DNA of 64,000 nt from Symploca sp. SIO3C6 (GCA_010692425.1 JAAHHJ010000003.1:124001-188000), one strand, 5' to 3'; positions 37,061-46,669 are shown, counted from the stretch's first letter. Numbers and translations: made by a program. The notes: generated from the letters alone by a model not told the origin.

Positions 37061-37228
37061 GTTTTGTTAAAGGTAATCGCTTGCCAAAGTTAGTATTTTT
37101 TAGTATTTACAAGCTGTTCCACATTTAACTTGCATATTTGAGTGGACAGGGATGTCCAATCCACAAAGGATAAAGTAATGCAAGATTATACAGATTAGAT
37201 GTGATTGAGTTTACCAAGTTGCTATCCC

Positions 37229-37293
37229 TATCTCCGTATCTCCGTGTCTCCGTGTCTCCGTGTCTCCGTATCTCTCCATCTCCCTATCTCCCC
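37229..37293. repeat. Octamer tandem array (TCTCCGTG/A and variants)
   Basis: About eight consecutive 8-bp units of the TCTCCGTR and TCTCCCTA/CATCTCCC type, the reverse-strand relative of the AGATGGGG arrays elsewhere in the window. It lies in the divergent region between the PucC-like and aldo/keto reductase genes. Confidence 0.8.
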
Positions 37294-37395
37294 ATTGTTA
37301 TGTATTTTCTAAAGATATACGCCATTGCGGTCATTAACCGTTTATGACGATAAACTAATCAATATGAATAAATGTAAAAAGCGGTAGGTTTGACA

Positions 37396-38355
37396 ATGCA
37401 GGCACTACAGACCATCACCTTAGGTCAAAATGGTCCGACAGTAACAGCTTTGGGCATTGGCACTTGGTCATGGGGTGATAATTTGTTTTGGAGCTACGGC
37501 AAGGATTATGGTGCCTCACATGTACAAGCAGCCTTTAAAGCAACTGTAGAGAGCGGTATCAGTTTTTTTGACACGGCGGAGATTTACGGATTTGGAGAAT
37601 CTGAGTCGCTGCTGGGAAATTTTATGAAACAACTAGGGCGTCCAACGCAGATTGCCACTAAATATTTTCCCCTACCGTGGCGATTTAGTGCCCAGTCAGT
37701 TTCAAAGGCTTTAACACATAGCTTAAAACGTTTGCAGGTTGAGCGAGTCGAGCTTTATCAAGTGCATTGGCCCTTTAGTTTCCTCCTGAGCCAAAAGACG
37801 TTGATGAATACCTTAGCAGATGAAGTTCAACGGGGCAGAATCGCTGCTATTGGCGTGAGCAATTACTCAGCTACTCAGATGCAGGAAGCTCACGATTATC
37901 TAGCGGCACGGGGGATACCCTTAGCAGTAAATCAGGTAAACTATTCACTACTGCATCGCCAAATAGAAAGTAACGGTGTCTTGGAAAGAGCCCGTCACTT
38001 AGGTATTACCATTCTTGCCTATAGCCCCTTAGCTCAAGGATTACTTACAGGCAAGTATACAGCCGAGCAATACATAGAACCGAGTGGAGCTCGCCGTCTA
38101 GATCCACGCTTTAGCAAAAGCGGCTTAGAAAAGCTTAATCCTGTCTTGAATCTACTGCGTCTGTTAGGAGAAAAATATGGGCGCACATCGGCTCAGGTTG
38201 CTCTCAACTGGCTAATTACTCAAGGTGGAATTATTCCCATTCCAGGCGCTAAAACAGCACAGCAAGCAACACAAAATGCTGGGGCTTTGGGTTGGAGCCT
38301 AAGTGCAGAAGATATTGCTCAATTAGAGCAAGTAACTCGTCCTTGGCTACAGTGA
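37396..38355 (+). CDS. Aldo/keto reductase
   Basis: This 319-residue NADPH-dependent oxidoreductase has the (beta/alpha)8 fold. GIGTWSWGDNLFWSYGKDYG opens it, FFDTAEIYGFGESE contains the catalytic Asp and Tyr, TKYFPLPWRF the Lys, and ERVELYQVHWPF the His. IGVSNYSATQM and the cofactor loop YSPLAQGLLTGKY follow. An in-frame TTG at 37390 precedes the ATG at 37396; the ATG is chosen. The W-rich start is typical of a plant and cyanobacterial subgroup related to pyridoxal reductases. Substrate unknown. Confidence 0.9.
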   Translation: MQALQTITLGQNGPTVTALGIGTWSWGDNLFWSYGKDYGASHVQAAFKATVESGISFFDTAEIYGFGESESLLGNFMKQLGRPTQIATKYFPLPWRFSAQSVSKALTHSLKRLQVERVELYQVHWPFSFLLSQKTLMNTLADEVQRGRIAAIGVSNYSATQMQEAHDYLAARGIPLAVNQVNYSLLHRQIESNGVLERARHLGITILAYSPLAQGLLTGKYTAEQYIEPSGARRLDPRFSKSGLEKLNPVLNLLRLLGEKYGRTSAQVALNWLITQGGIIPIPGAKTAQQATQNAGALGWSLSAEDIAQLEQVTRPWLQ

Positions 38356-38598
38356 TTTTTGCTTGCTTATCTAGTCTGTAGTCAGAGAAATACTACTTTT
38401 TAACCCACATTCTAAAGATTATTGATTGAGAGGTAAATCTAAAAGTGATCTGTAATGTATCCAGTTGAGGAAATTAATTAATACTCTAATCCACTAACTC
38501 TACAGACAGCTTTATTAAAGAAAATAAGTAACTGAGCAATTATGTTCATACCATCTGGTTAAGATAAAGAAGGTGGATACCTTCTAAAATGACAGCTG

Positions 38599-39891
38599 AT
38601 GACCTCAACCCTGCTTTCAACTCCTCCGCTCAACGCCCCTACTATTGAGAAACTACCCAGTGGTCTAACCATTGTGGTAGAGCAAATGCCTGTAGAAGCT
38701 GTAAACCTCAACCTTTGGATTAACGTTGGTTCTACAGTGGAATCAGACGAGATTAACGGCATGGCTCACTTTCTAGAGCATATGGTCTTTAAAGGAACAC
38801 CAAGACTCAAAAGTGGTGAGTTTGAGCGGCTAATTGAAGAGCGGGGTGCAGTTACTAACGCAGCTACCAGTCAAGATTACACACACTACTACGTTACCAC
38901 TGCCCCCCAAGATTTTGCCCAACTGGCTCCTTTGCAGTTAGATGTAGTATTAAACCCCAGTATTGCTGATGATGCTTTTGAACGTGAGCGTTTAGTAGTT
39001 TTAGAAGAAATTCGCCGCTCCGAAGACAATCCCAGCCGTCGCATGTTTCGACGGGCAATTGAAATGGCATTTGAACGACTACCTTATCGACGACAGGTAT
39101 TAGGTTCAGCTCAAGTTATTGAGCAACTACAGCCGCAACAAATGCGCGATTTTCATGCCCATTGGTATCAGCCCAATTCAATGACAGCTGTCGCTGTCGG
39201 TAATTTGCCAGTAGATAACTTGATTGAAGTTGTGGCAGAGGGACTGACAAAGGTAAAGCCCAATATTTTAGACAATCCTCCATCAAACAGCAAAAATCAA
39301 CAACTCCTTGAGCCTGAACCTGCTTTTAGGGAGATTGTTCGCCAAGAATATGTCGATAAAGCTTTGCAGCAAGCACGACTGATCATGGTTTGGCGAGTAC
39401 CAGGAATGAGGGATTTGGAGCAGACCTACGCACTAGATATTATAGCTGGAATTTTAGGTAGAGGTCGTACTTCACGACTAGTGAGAGATTTGCGGGAAGA
39501 ACGGCAATTAGTTAACAGTATTGGGGCAAGCAATATCACACAGCAGTTTCAGGGTTTGTTCTACATTTGTGCTCAGTTAAGTGTAGAAAATTTGGCACAG
39601 GTAGAAGAAGCAATTACCCAACATATCCGCCAGGTTCATACAGAATTAGTGAGCCAAGTAGAGATTGCTCGCATGCGCACAAAAGTTGCAAATCGGTTTA
39701 TCTTTGGTAATGAAAAACCTAGCGATCGCACTAGTTTGTATGGCTACTATCACTCACAATTAGGAGATTTAACACCAGCACTGAACTATCCTGCTCGTAT
39801 TCAATCATTAGATGCAATTGATTTGCAAAGGGCTGCAGTGCAATATCTTTCTCCCGATGCCTATGGTATTGTGATCATCAAGCCTGCTTAA
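38599..39891 (+). CDS. M16 (pitrilysin) family metallopeptidase
   Basis: This 430-residue zinc peptidase has the inverted Zn motif HFLEH (in GMAHFLEHMVFKGTPRL) with the third ligand Glu about 76 residues on (VVLEEIRRSEDNPSRR). The second, inactive M16 half follows (LIMVWRVPGMRDLEQTYAL, ...GRGRTSRLVRDLREE). It resembles processing-peptidase-like proteins of cyanobacteria that occur as pairs; the partner gene is not adjacent here. No signal peptide is seen, so it is probably cytoplasmic. The region before it (38356-38598) shows nothing. Confidence 0.9.
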   Translation: MTSTLLSTPPLNAPTIEKLPSGLTIVVEQMPVEAVNLNLWINVGSTVESDEINGMAHFLEHMVFKGTPRLKSGEFERLIEERGAVTNAATSQDYTHYYVTTAPQDFAQLAPLQLDVVLNPSIADDAFERERLVVLEEIRRSEDNPSRRMFRRAIEMAFERLPYRRQVLGSAQVIEQLQPQQMRDFHAHWYQPNSMTAVAVGNLPVDNLIEVVAEGLTKVKPNILDNPPSNSKNQQLLEPEPAFREIVRQEYVDKALQQARLIMVWRVPGMRDLEQTYALDIIAGILGRGRTSRLVRDLREERQLVNSIGASNITQQFQGLFYICAQLSVENLAQVEEAITQHIRQVHTELVSQVEIARMRTKVANRFIFGNEKPSDRTSLYGYYHSQLGDLTPALNYPARIQSLDAIDLQRAAVQYLSPDAYGIVIIKPA

Positions 39892-39945
39892 ATTTGAGAC
39901 GGTAAGCAACTACTAGAGACAGTCAGGAACCTAAGTAACAATCGA

Positions 39946-40096
39946 CCCCATGGCTATAAGCCAGGGGCTTGAGAGTTGAAAAGAAGCTGACCACAAGGCT
40001 AGAGCAGTTCTAGCAGACGTTAGGGCAGTTGTTTATGTAAGGGGAAAGATTTCCTCCCCATGCATCAATGACAGGGGCTTCTATCTTTCCCCTTAC
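39946..40096. repeat. Palindromic element, IS200/IS605-end-like
   Basis: A first hairpin, CCCC-A-TGGCT-ATA-AGCCA-GGGG (39946-39967), is followed at 40037-40096 by a perfect 14-bp stem, GTAAGGGGAAAGAT with ATCTTTCCCCTTAC, enclosing a second CCCC/GGGG stem. GGGGCTT follows both inner stems. Hairpins with CCCATGC...GGGGCTT ends occur at the borders of IS200/IS605-type elements in cyanobacteria. No transposase gene is here, so this may be a non-autonomous derivative. It ends 42 bp before the fructosamine kinase ATG. Confidence 0.5.
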
Positions 40097-40138
40097 CAAC
40101 CCCAATTTTGCGGTGAAATTAGAAAGTATTATTCAAAG

Positions 40139-41002
40139 ATGTGGACAGAAGTTGCTAACCAGATTAGTCAGCTAACCGGCTCAAAATTTGAAATTAAGGA
40201 TCGTCGGTCTATTGGTGGGGGGTGTATCAATCAAGGTTATGTCCTCATTGGTAATACCGAAACTTACTTTATTAAGCTCAACTATACCTCTAGCGTAGAG
40301 ATGTTTGCGGCAGAGGCACTAGGGTTAAAACAAATGGTAGCAACCCAAACCATTCGAGTGCCCAAACCAATTTGTGTGGGCACGGTTGACGATTGTGCCT
40401 ACATTGTTTTGGAATGGTTAGAACTTGGTGGCAGCAACAGTAAAGATTCTTGGGCAGAAATGGGACGCAAGCTGGCGGCAATGCACCAAGCATCAGTAGC
40501 AACTACATTTGGTTGGGAGCAAAATAATACAATTGGCTCTACACCACAAATTAATACCTGGACATCCGACTGGGTAGAATTCTTTGTCGAGTATCGCTTA
40601 GGGTATCAATTCAAATTAGCAAGGCGTCGGGGCGGTTCTTTTCCTCAGCAAAATCAGTTACTGGCAGCAGTTCCTAAGTTATTAAATCATCAGCCTAAAC
40701 CTTCTCTAGTCCATGGTGATTTATGGGGAGGAAATGCGGCAGTTACAACGTCAGGAGAACCAGTGATTTTAGATCCAGCAACCTATATAGGTGATCGTGA
40801 AGTAGATATGGCAATGACAGAATTGTTCGGTGGTTTTACTGCTGCTTTCTATGGTGGTTATAACCAAATTTGGCCTTTAGATGGGGGTTACAAGCGGCGG
40901 AAAACACTCTATAATCTTTATCATATCCTCAATCATTTTAATCTTTTTGGTGGCGGTTATGAATCGCAAGCTAACCGGATGATCGAGGAGATTTTGAGTT
41001 AA
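40139..41002 (+). CDS. Fructosamine kinase family protein
   Basis: This 287-residue small-molecule kinase has the protein-kinase-like fold of FN3K. Landmarks are SIGGGCINQGYVL (nucleotide loop), the ATP-binding Lys in YFIKLNY, FGWEQNNTIGSTPQIN, the catalytic loop PSLVHGDLWGGNAA and the metal Asp in VILDPATYIGDREVDMAM. Family members phosphorylate ribulosamines or fructosamines on glycated proteins to help deglycation. It stands alone, with a strong palindrome just upstream and a MITE-like repeat downstream. Confidence 0.92.
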   Translation: MWTEVANQISQLTGSKFEIKDRRSIGGGCINQGYVLIGNTETYFIKLNYTSSVEMFAAEALGLKQMVATQTIRVPKPICVGTVDDCAYIVLEWLELGGSNSKDSWAEMGRKLAAMHQASVATTFGWEQNNTIGSTPQINTWTSDWVEFFVEYRLGYQFKLARRRGGSFPQQNQLLAAVPKLLNHQPKPSLVHGDLWGGNAAVTTSGEPVILDPATYIGDREVDMAMTELFGGFTAAFYGGYNQIWPLDGGYKRRKTLYNLYHILNHFNLFGGGYESQANRMIEEILS

Positions 41003-41354
41003 TTGATAATGCTCCTAGAAACTGTTTGTTAAACAAAGCTTAAATCCTTGGGTAGGGTGGGTTAGATTCTGATTTCTGTAAAAGCTCACCTTTTATAGCC
41101 CTACGCGCAAGGCTCCAGGGCAGAAGGCTCCAGGGCAGGATTTGACAAAGTTTTAGCGATTTAGCTTGTCCTAACCTTAATACGTACTGCTATAAGATAG
41201 CTGTCTGCCGTAACCCACTAAGATCAAATTAAGATTAAACACTTCTCAATAATTTTCCCCATCCTGTGATCTGAGCTGACTATTTGGGAATTCTGTATTT
41301 AGTGCACCCCTTGAGCACTTACATGGTCAAGACTACAGAAGGAACTAAACCCAA
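41003..41354. other. Gene-free stretch with MITE-like copy C
   Basis: Apart from the repeat at 41094-41194 no gene or clear regulatory element is seen. Confidence 0.6.
41094..41194 (-). repeat. MITE-like interspersed repeat, copy C
   Basis: This 101-bp element, in reverse orientation, is nearly identical over its full length to copy B (56144-56244) with about seven substitutions. Its ends TATAGCCCTACG and CGTACTGCTATA form the imperfect inverted terminal repeat. The interior has tandem GGCTCCAGGGCAGAA-like units. Confidence 0.85.
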
Positions 41355-43532
41355 ATGTCTGTTACTGACTTAGATCAGGGTCGCAAGTTTATTACCACTG
41401 AACCAATTGCCGAAAGTGGCGCAGCAGGTGAGCAAAAAGTCTGGGATGCTGCCAAAAATGCCTTTTCAGAGCGCGACTGTATTGGTTACTGGCGCTATCC
41501 GATTTTCTCGAAACTGGGGGATATACGCAAAGAGCCTGATATTTTGATCATAGACCGAGAACTCTCGATCATCGTCATTGAGGTAAAATCTATCACTATC
41601 GACCAGATTGTCGCAATTGACGGTCATCTCTGGCAATTCCAAAATTTTTACACCACTGAAGCTAGCCCTTATCAGCAAGCTGAACGTCAGTTAAGAGCAT
41701 TAATAGCATACTGCGATCGCGAACCACCAATTTGGCGTAAAGTAACTGGTAGGGCAATAGTTGCACTACCTCTAATTACCCAAGAACAATGGCAACAAAG
41801 AGGCTTTGAGCAATTACCCAGTTGTCCTCCAATTATTTTTCAAGAGCAACTTTCCAAGGTTGCTTGTCTTGAGCGAATTCAGCAATCAGCACCTGTTGTT
41901 CCCGGAGAAAATTTAGATGATCAGCAGTGGAAGTTATTCAAAATAGTAATTAGCGGCGCACCAGTTTTACGCAAGCCCCCTCGCACCTTTATTTCTACCG
42001 AAGATAAAAGCCGTGCTCGGATTGTGGCTGCTTGCAGTGAACATCTCCACGAATTAGATTTACAGCAGGAACACATTGGTAAAGAGATTCCCCCTGGTTT
42101 TCAGCGTCTACGAGGCATTGCTGGTTCAGGCAAAACTGTACTGCTATGTCAGAAAGCAGCTCACATGCATTTGAAGCACCCAGACTGGGATATTGCTTTG
42201 GTATTTTTCTCTCGAACACTCTACGAAATGATCATTGGGCTAGTGGATAGGTGGCTACGCCGCTTTAGTCATGGTGATCTCGAGTATGACCATAAGACTA
42301 ACAAAAAATTGCGAGTACTTCATGCTTGGGGAGCTAAAGAGCAGCCAGGTTTGTATAGGACAATTTGTGAGTTGAATGGGACTAGACCAAAGTCAGCTGG
42401 GCATACAAAGCAAAGACAGCCCAACCGGGGATTAGCAGAACTTTGTAAACGACTATCAGAAGAGATTAAAATTGAACCTTGTTTTGATGCAATTTTAATT
42501 GATGAAGGACAAGACTTAGTTGTTGATGATGACCTCAAGTATCAAGACAAACAAGCTATTTACTGGATGGCATATCAGGCATTAAGACCGGTTGATTGGG
42601 AACAACCTCAAGTTAAGCGTTTGGTTTGGGCTTATGATGAAGCCCAAAGTCTCGACAGCTTAAAGATACCAACAGCTAAAGAATTGTTGGGAGAGAATTT
42701 AAGTGGACTATTATCTCAAGGAACTCAATATACAGGCGGCATTAAAAAATCAGAAGTGATGCGCCGTTGCTATCGCACCCCTGGTCCAATTCTCACAGCT
42801 GCCCATGCCATTGGTATGGGTTTGTTACGCCCAGAGGGAATGCTAACAGGAATTACGAGAAAGGAATATTGGGAAACAATTGGCTATGAAGTTAAGGGCA
42901 AATTTATTCCTGGTCAAAAAATTACCCTCCATCGCCCTTCTGAAAACTCGCCCAATCCAGTTCCAGAACTTTGGAGGGGACCTGTATTGGAATTTGAAAC
43001 TTATGATTCTCGCCAGGAAGAAATGAGTGTCTTAGCAGATAAAATCATGCATAACCTGGTTAATGATGACCTTAAACCTAGTCGTGAAATTATAGTAATT
43101 ATTTTAGGTTCTACTTCTGAAGCAATGGAATTAGAAAATCATCTTGCCAATTTTTTAATCGAGCAAGACATTAATATCTATATTCCCACTGCTTTGGAGT
43201 TGAATGAACTCAAGCCCCAATGGCCACATATTAATCAGAATCGTTTCTGGATGGAAGGGGGAGTAACAATATCTCGCGTACCTCGTGCCAAGGGCAATGA
43301 AGCAGATATGGTTTATGTCGTCGGCTTTGATAATATTGCTAGAAATGAAAGTGATGTAAGTTTACGTAACCAGCTATTTGTAGCCTTAACTAGATCGAGA
43401 GGCTGGGCAAGTTTAAGTGGGGTTGGTAGCTATCCCATGTATGAAGAAATGCAGCGAGTAATTGAAAGTGGGGATACTTTTACTTTTACCTACAAGCGAC
43501 CATTAAAACGAGATATCGGTGAGAGTGACTAG
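41355..43532 (+). CDS. NERD nuclease-related domain plus UvrD-like helicase
   Basis: This 725-residue protein has an N-terminal NERD (PD-(D/E)xK-like) domain (about 30-130; EPDILIIDRELSIIVIEVKS holds the catalytic Asp, Glu and Lys) joined to a superfamily 1 helicase. Walker A is RGIAGSGKTVLL, Walker B DAILIDEGQDL, RCYRTPGPI a later motif, and SRVPRAKGNEADMVYVVGFD with LFVALTRSRGW the C-terminal motifs. It is inferred to act in DNA repair or defence against foreign DNA. It stands alone, flanked by repeat elements (a MITE upstream and heptamer arrays downstream). Confidence 0.87.
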   Translation: MSVTDLDQGRKFITTEPIAESGAAGEQKVWDAAKNAFSERDCIGYWRYPIFSKLGDIRKEPDILIIDRELSIIVIEVKSITIDQIVAIDGHLWQFQNFYTTEASPYQQAERQLRALIAYCDREPPIWRKVTGRAIVALPLITQEQWQQRGFEQLPSCPPIIFQEQLSKVACLERIQQSAPVVPGENLDDQQWKLFKIVISGAPVLRKPPRTFISTEDKSRARIVAACSEHLHELDLQQEHIGKEIPPGFQRLRGIAGSGKTVLLCQKAAHMHLKHPDWDIALVFFSRTLYEMIIGLVDRWLRRFSHGDLEYDHKTNKKLRVLHAWGAKEQPGLYRTICELNGTRPKSAGHTKQRQPNRGLAELCKRLSEEIKIEPCFDAILIDEGQDLVVDDDLKYQDKQAIYWMAYQALRPVDWEQPQVKRLVWAYDEAQSLDSLKIPTAKELLGENLSGLLSQGTQYTGGIKKSEVMRRCYRTPGPILTAAHAIGMGLLRPEGMLTGITRKEYWETIGYEVKGKFIPGQKITLHRPSENSPNPVPELWRGPVLEFETYDSRQEEMSVLADKIMHNLVNDDLKPSREIIVIILGSTSEAMELENHLANFLIEQDINIYIPTALELNELKPQWPHINQNRFWMEGGVTISRVPRAKGNEADMVYVVGFDNIARNESDVSLRNQLFVALTRSRGWASLSGVGSYPMYEEMQRVIESGDTFTFTYKRPLKRDIGESD

Positions 43533-43553
43533 GTGTATCTGACTTCAGCTTAG

Positions 43554-43768
43554 AAAGTAATAAGTAATAAGTAATGAGTAATAAGTAATAAGTGAAGACC
43601 AGAACATTTATTGCTTATTACTTGTTCATTGTTCATTGTTCATTGTTCCGAAGAGAATGTATACCACAACTGCCCTTATACCAACCCCATGAACTATGTT
43701 GGCGCAGCATGCACGGTGTACGTACCATGAACTATGAGCAATGAACTATGAACCATGAACCATGAACC
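43554..43768. repeat. Cluster of heptamer arrays
   Basis: Three neighbouring arrays: TAAGTAA-type units at 43554-43595, TTGTTCA units at 43622-43649, and ATGAACC/T units at 43741-43768. The last two are near reverse complements, so the interval can fold into a long hairpin between the convergent NERD-helicase and ROK kinase genes. The 43690-43740 part also contains ATGAACTATG-like units. Confidence 0.8.
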
Positions 43769-43771
43769 AAA

Positions 43772-44479
43772 TTAATCTCGCCACAAAGCAATGCCGCCCA
43801 ATAAACCATTGATATTTGGCACAATTTTCACATTAGAGGGTAACTCCAAAGAAATTCTTTTCGCTTCACCGCCGCCAAGGTAAAGGTAGTCGTAATTAAA
43901 GAGCTTTTCCAAAGAAGCGATCGCTTTTTTTAAGCGACTATTCCATTTTTTCTTACCCTCTTTTTCCAAAGCTGCACGCCCTAACTGTTGCTCATAGGTT
44001 TCTCCTTTGCGAAACCGATGGTGTCCCATCTCTAGATTAGGTACTAGCTTTCCTTCTACAAACAGAGAACTTCCAAAACCTGTACCTAGGGTAATTACCA
44101 TTTCCACACCCTTACCAGAAATTGTTCCCAACCCCTGTACATCAGCATCATTGGCAACGCGCACTGGCTTTCCCAAACGATTAGCCAAGGCTGTCGCTAG
44201 ATCGAATCCACCCCAATCTAGATCTAAATTAACTGCTGTTTTGGTAACACCAGCCTGCACCACGCCGGGGAATCCTACTGAGACGCGCTCAAATTCACCT
44301 TGCAAGGTGGCTAACTGAACAATTACTTCCATCACGCCATCTGGCTTGGGAGGTTGCGGTGTATCCTTGCGGAGGCGCTCAGTTATAGGTTTGCCCGTTT
44401 CATCTAAAACTATCACCTTGATACCGCTGCCGCCAATATCCACTGTCAGAGTACGGATCGAGTCATTTTCTTGAGTCAT
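43772..44479 (-). CDS. ROK-family (polyphosphate) glucokinase
   Basis: This 235-residue sugar kinase has the phosphate-binding loop TVDIGGSGIKVIVLDETG, PVRVANDADVQGLG with the catalytic Asp, ITLGTGFGSSLFVEGKL and the C-terminal YLYLGGGEAKRI. It lacks the CxCGxxGC zinc site of typical ROK proteins and is short, which fits polyphosphate glucokinases (PpgK; glucose plus polyP or ATP to glucose 6-phosphate). Substrate assignment rests on this resemblance. It is followed downstream by the heptamer cluster. Confidence 0.82.
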   Translation of the reverse strand: MTQENDSIRTLTVDIGGSGIKVIVLDETGKPITERLRKDTPQPPKPDGVMEVIVQLATLQGEFERVSVGFPGVVQAGVTKTAVNLDLDWGGFDLATALANRLGKPVRVANDADVQGLGTISGKGVEMVITLGTGFGSSLFVEGKLVPNLEMGHHRFRKGETYEQQLGRAALEKEGKKKWNSRLKKAIASLEKLFNYDYLYLGGGEAKRISLELPSNVKIVPNINGLLGGIALWRD

Positions 44480-44553
44480 TAGGATACCTTTTTCTCCTCT
44501 TCAAGGCTTGACTATTTAGAGTTCTAGCAGTGAAGATGGCAGCAGCGCAGTGA

Positions 44554-45459
44554 TTATTGCTGCAATAACTTTTGTCTAGCACGTTCTGAACGTGCTTCGG
44601 CACTAGCCATTACCTCAGCCATCTTCTCAAGTATTTCTCCTGGATAATTTTCTAACATTCTGGTAGAAAGAGAGATACGACCCTGCCCTTCATCCAAGTT
44701 AACAATCATTGCCTTGATTGGCTGCCCCACCTCGAAAACCTTAGAGAGGTCTTCAATAAAGCTTTGGCTGATTTGCTTAATGTGCAACAAACCAGTCGTA
44801 CCCTCAAAATCAATGAAGACACCGAAGGACTTAATGGAAACCACTTTACCTTCTACCAGTTGTCCCATTTCTAGCTGACTAAAGCTTTCGGCGCGAGAGG
44901 CTTCCCGTTGGGAAAGTACCAGTTTGTTACGCTCGCGATCTAATTCTAGAAAGGTAACAGTGAGACTTTGACCAATTAATGATTCTAAATTATTGCGCTC
45001 ATTGAGATGTGATCGTGGAATAAAACCCCGCAAACCTTGCAAATCGACAGTGACGCCTCCTTTGTTCACTCCTGAAACGCGCACTTGCACTGATTTGCTA
45101 TCCTCCTGTTGTTGAGTTAAATTGTCCCAAACCTTCTTTACTTCCAACTGACGCCTCGACAGCGTCACTTGACCATCAGCATCTTGCTCCCGAATAATCA
45201 GGAAATCTATCTCTTCATTTAAAGGCAGCACCTCAGATAAATCAACAGACGATTGCAAAGAAACCTCGTTAATGGGAAGATAGGCCATGGACTTACCGCC
45301 GATATCAACATAGGCACCATCAGTTTCGTAGCTGTACACTGTACCGCGCACCACCTGTCCCTTTTTAAACTCGTAGTCGTGTTCTTCTAAAGCCTTGGCA
45401 AAATCGTCCATAGAAAAGGACGTTTTGCTGGTTTGAGAACTAGTTGATTCTGAATTCAT
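44554..45459 (-). CDS. rpsA: Ribosomal protein S1-like (three S1 domains)
   Basis: This 301-residue RNA-binding protein has three S1 domains: about 34-105 (KGQVVRGTVYSYETDGAYVD), 118-185 (VQVRVSGVNKGGVTVDLQGL, then RGFIPRSHL) and 200-270 (GQLVEGKVVSIKSFGVFIDF). Cyanobacteria encode short S1 proteins of about 300-340 residues, so it is not truncated. It probably helps mRNA binding on the 30S subunit. Of the two cyanobacterial paralogs it resembles the shorter Rps1b type by length. Confidence 0.88.
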   Translation of the reverse strand: MNSESTSSQTSKTSFSMDDFAKALEEHDYEFKKGQVVRGTVYSYETDGAYVDIGGKSMAYLPINEVSLQSSVDLSEVLPLNEEIDFLIIREQDADGQVTLSRRQLEVKKVWDNLTQQQEDSKSVQVRVSGVNKGGVTVDLQGLRGFIPRSHLNERNNLESLIGQSLTVTFLELDRERNKLVLSQREASRAESFSQLEMGQLVEGKVVSIKSFGVFIDFEGTTGLLHIKQISQSFIEDLSKVFEVGQPIKAMIVNLDEGQGRISLSTRMLENYPGEILEKMAEVMASAEARSERARQKLLQQ

Positions 45460-45538
45460 GACTGTATTGTTACTAGAGAAAACTCATAAATTACCTACTT
45501 GGGCATACTGGTGGTGTGCTGAAGATTCAGCATGCTTG

Positions 45539-46279
45539 CTATAGTTCCTGCTCAAATAGTTGCTTAACTTGCTTCCAGGCATCAGCTGCCGCTGCTTGAT
45601 TATAGCTGGCACGACGATCACAGAAGAAGCCGTGGTCTGCTCCTTCGTAACGAAATATTCGATGCTGAATTTGGTGTTTGTTGAGGGTTGCCTCAATTTC
45701 ATCTACCTGGGTTATGGGGATACTGGCATCTTCCATACCAAAGAAGGCGTAGATTGTACCGCTGATCTCTGGTGTGCGAGTGATAGTGGGTTCACCCCCC
45801 CCTGGTGTCATCGTAGTAATGCCAGCGCCGTAGAAAGAAGCTGTGGCTTTAACCTCAGGCAAAGTTGCAGCGAGATAGGCAACATGACCACCAAAACAAA
45901 AGCCGATGCAGCCAATCCCCTGGTCTTGAACAGGCATCTGACTTTTGAGATAATCAATTGTAGCCTGAATGTCGGCAACTAGTTCGTCAGCCTTGGTTTG
46001 TTGCTTGTATTCCTTGCCAACTTTAAAGTCTTGTTCGGTGTAACCAGTTTCAAAACCTGGGGCTTGGCGTTGATATAGTGCTGGGGCAATGGCGATATAG
46101 CCTTCTTGAGCCCAGCGCCTGGTAATCTCCCTAATATGGTCATTGACGCCAAAAATTTCCTGTAGTACCACAATTGCAGGAAAAGAACCATTCTCCCTTG
46201 GTCTTGCCAAGTAAGCGTCAATTTCAAGAGAACTGTTGGCTACCTTAACTGAATCAGTATAGATTTCTTTATCTGTCAT
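45539..46279 (-). CDS. Dienelactone hydrolase family protein
   Basis: This 246-residue alpha/beta hydrolase has the nucleophile elbow GCIGFCFGGHVAY (Cys nucleophile, typical of dienelactone hydrolases), VVLQEIFGVNDHIREITRRW (a structural Glu), the triad Asp region AFFGMEDASIPITQ and the His in YEGADHGFFCDRR. The start MTDKEIYTDSVKVA at 46279 is preferred; the frame extends to 46321 without family residues. Substrate is unknown; such proteins hydrolyse lactones or small esters. Confidence 0.9.
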   Translation of the reverse strand: MTDKEIYTDSVKVANSSLEIDAYLARPRENGSFPAIVVLQEIFGVNDHIREITRRWAQEGYIAIAPALYQRQAPGFETGYTEQDFKVGKEYKQQTKADELVADIQATIDYLKSQMPVQDQGIGCIGFCFGGHVAYLAATLPEVKATASFYGAGITTMTPGGGEPTITRTPEISGTIYAFFGMEDASIPITQVDEIEATLNKHQIQHRIFRYEGADHGFFCDRRASYNQAAAADAWKQVKQLFEQEL

Positions 46280-46669
46280 AATTAGCAATGAGACGGAGCT
46301 TGTTTGCTCTGTTGAAGCCAAAGCTTTCTAGGATCGATGATTATCGACCTTTTGACTAGTGGAAAACTTCAGCCTAATTTTAACTCCAACTCACTCCTGT
46401 GCCTGCAAAACTTTCAAAATTAACTTAGGTTATGAGTTTATTAGTTACTTTCCCTATTAATCCTTGCCTGTTAACAACTTCAATTTTCCTTCCTGAGATA
46501 GATTCTAAATCTCATTATCAATAAATTTCAGAAATTTACATGAGTGGAAAAACTTATTTTTACCTAATTGAAATCTTTTGCCAAGAGTTGATAATTTTGC
46601 TCTTACCAGGAACTGCTAGTAACCCCTGACCCTCTTATTGGTTTACCGGAGACCTTTGGAGACTCTTTA

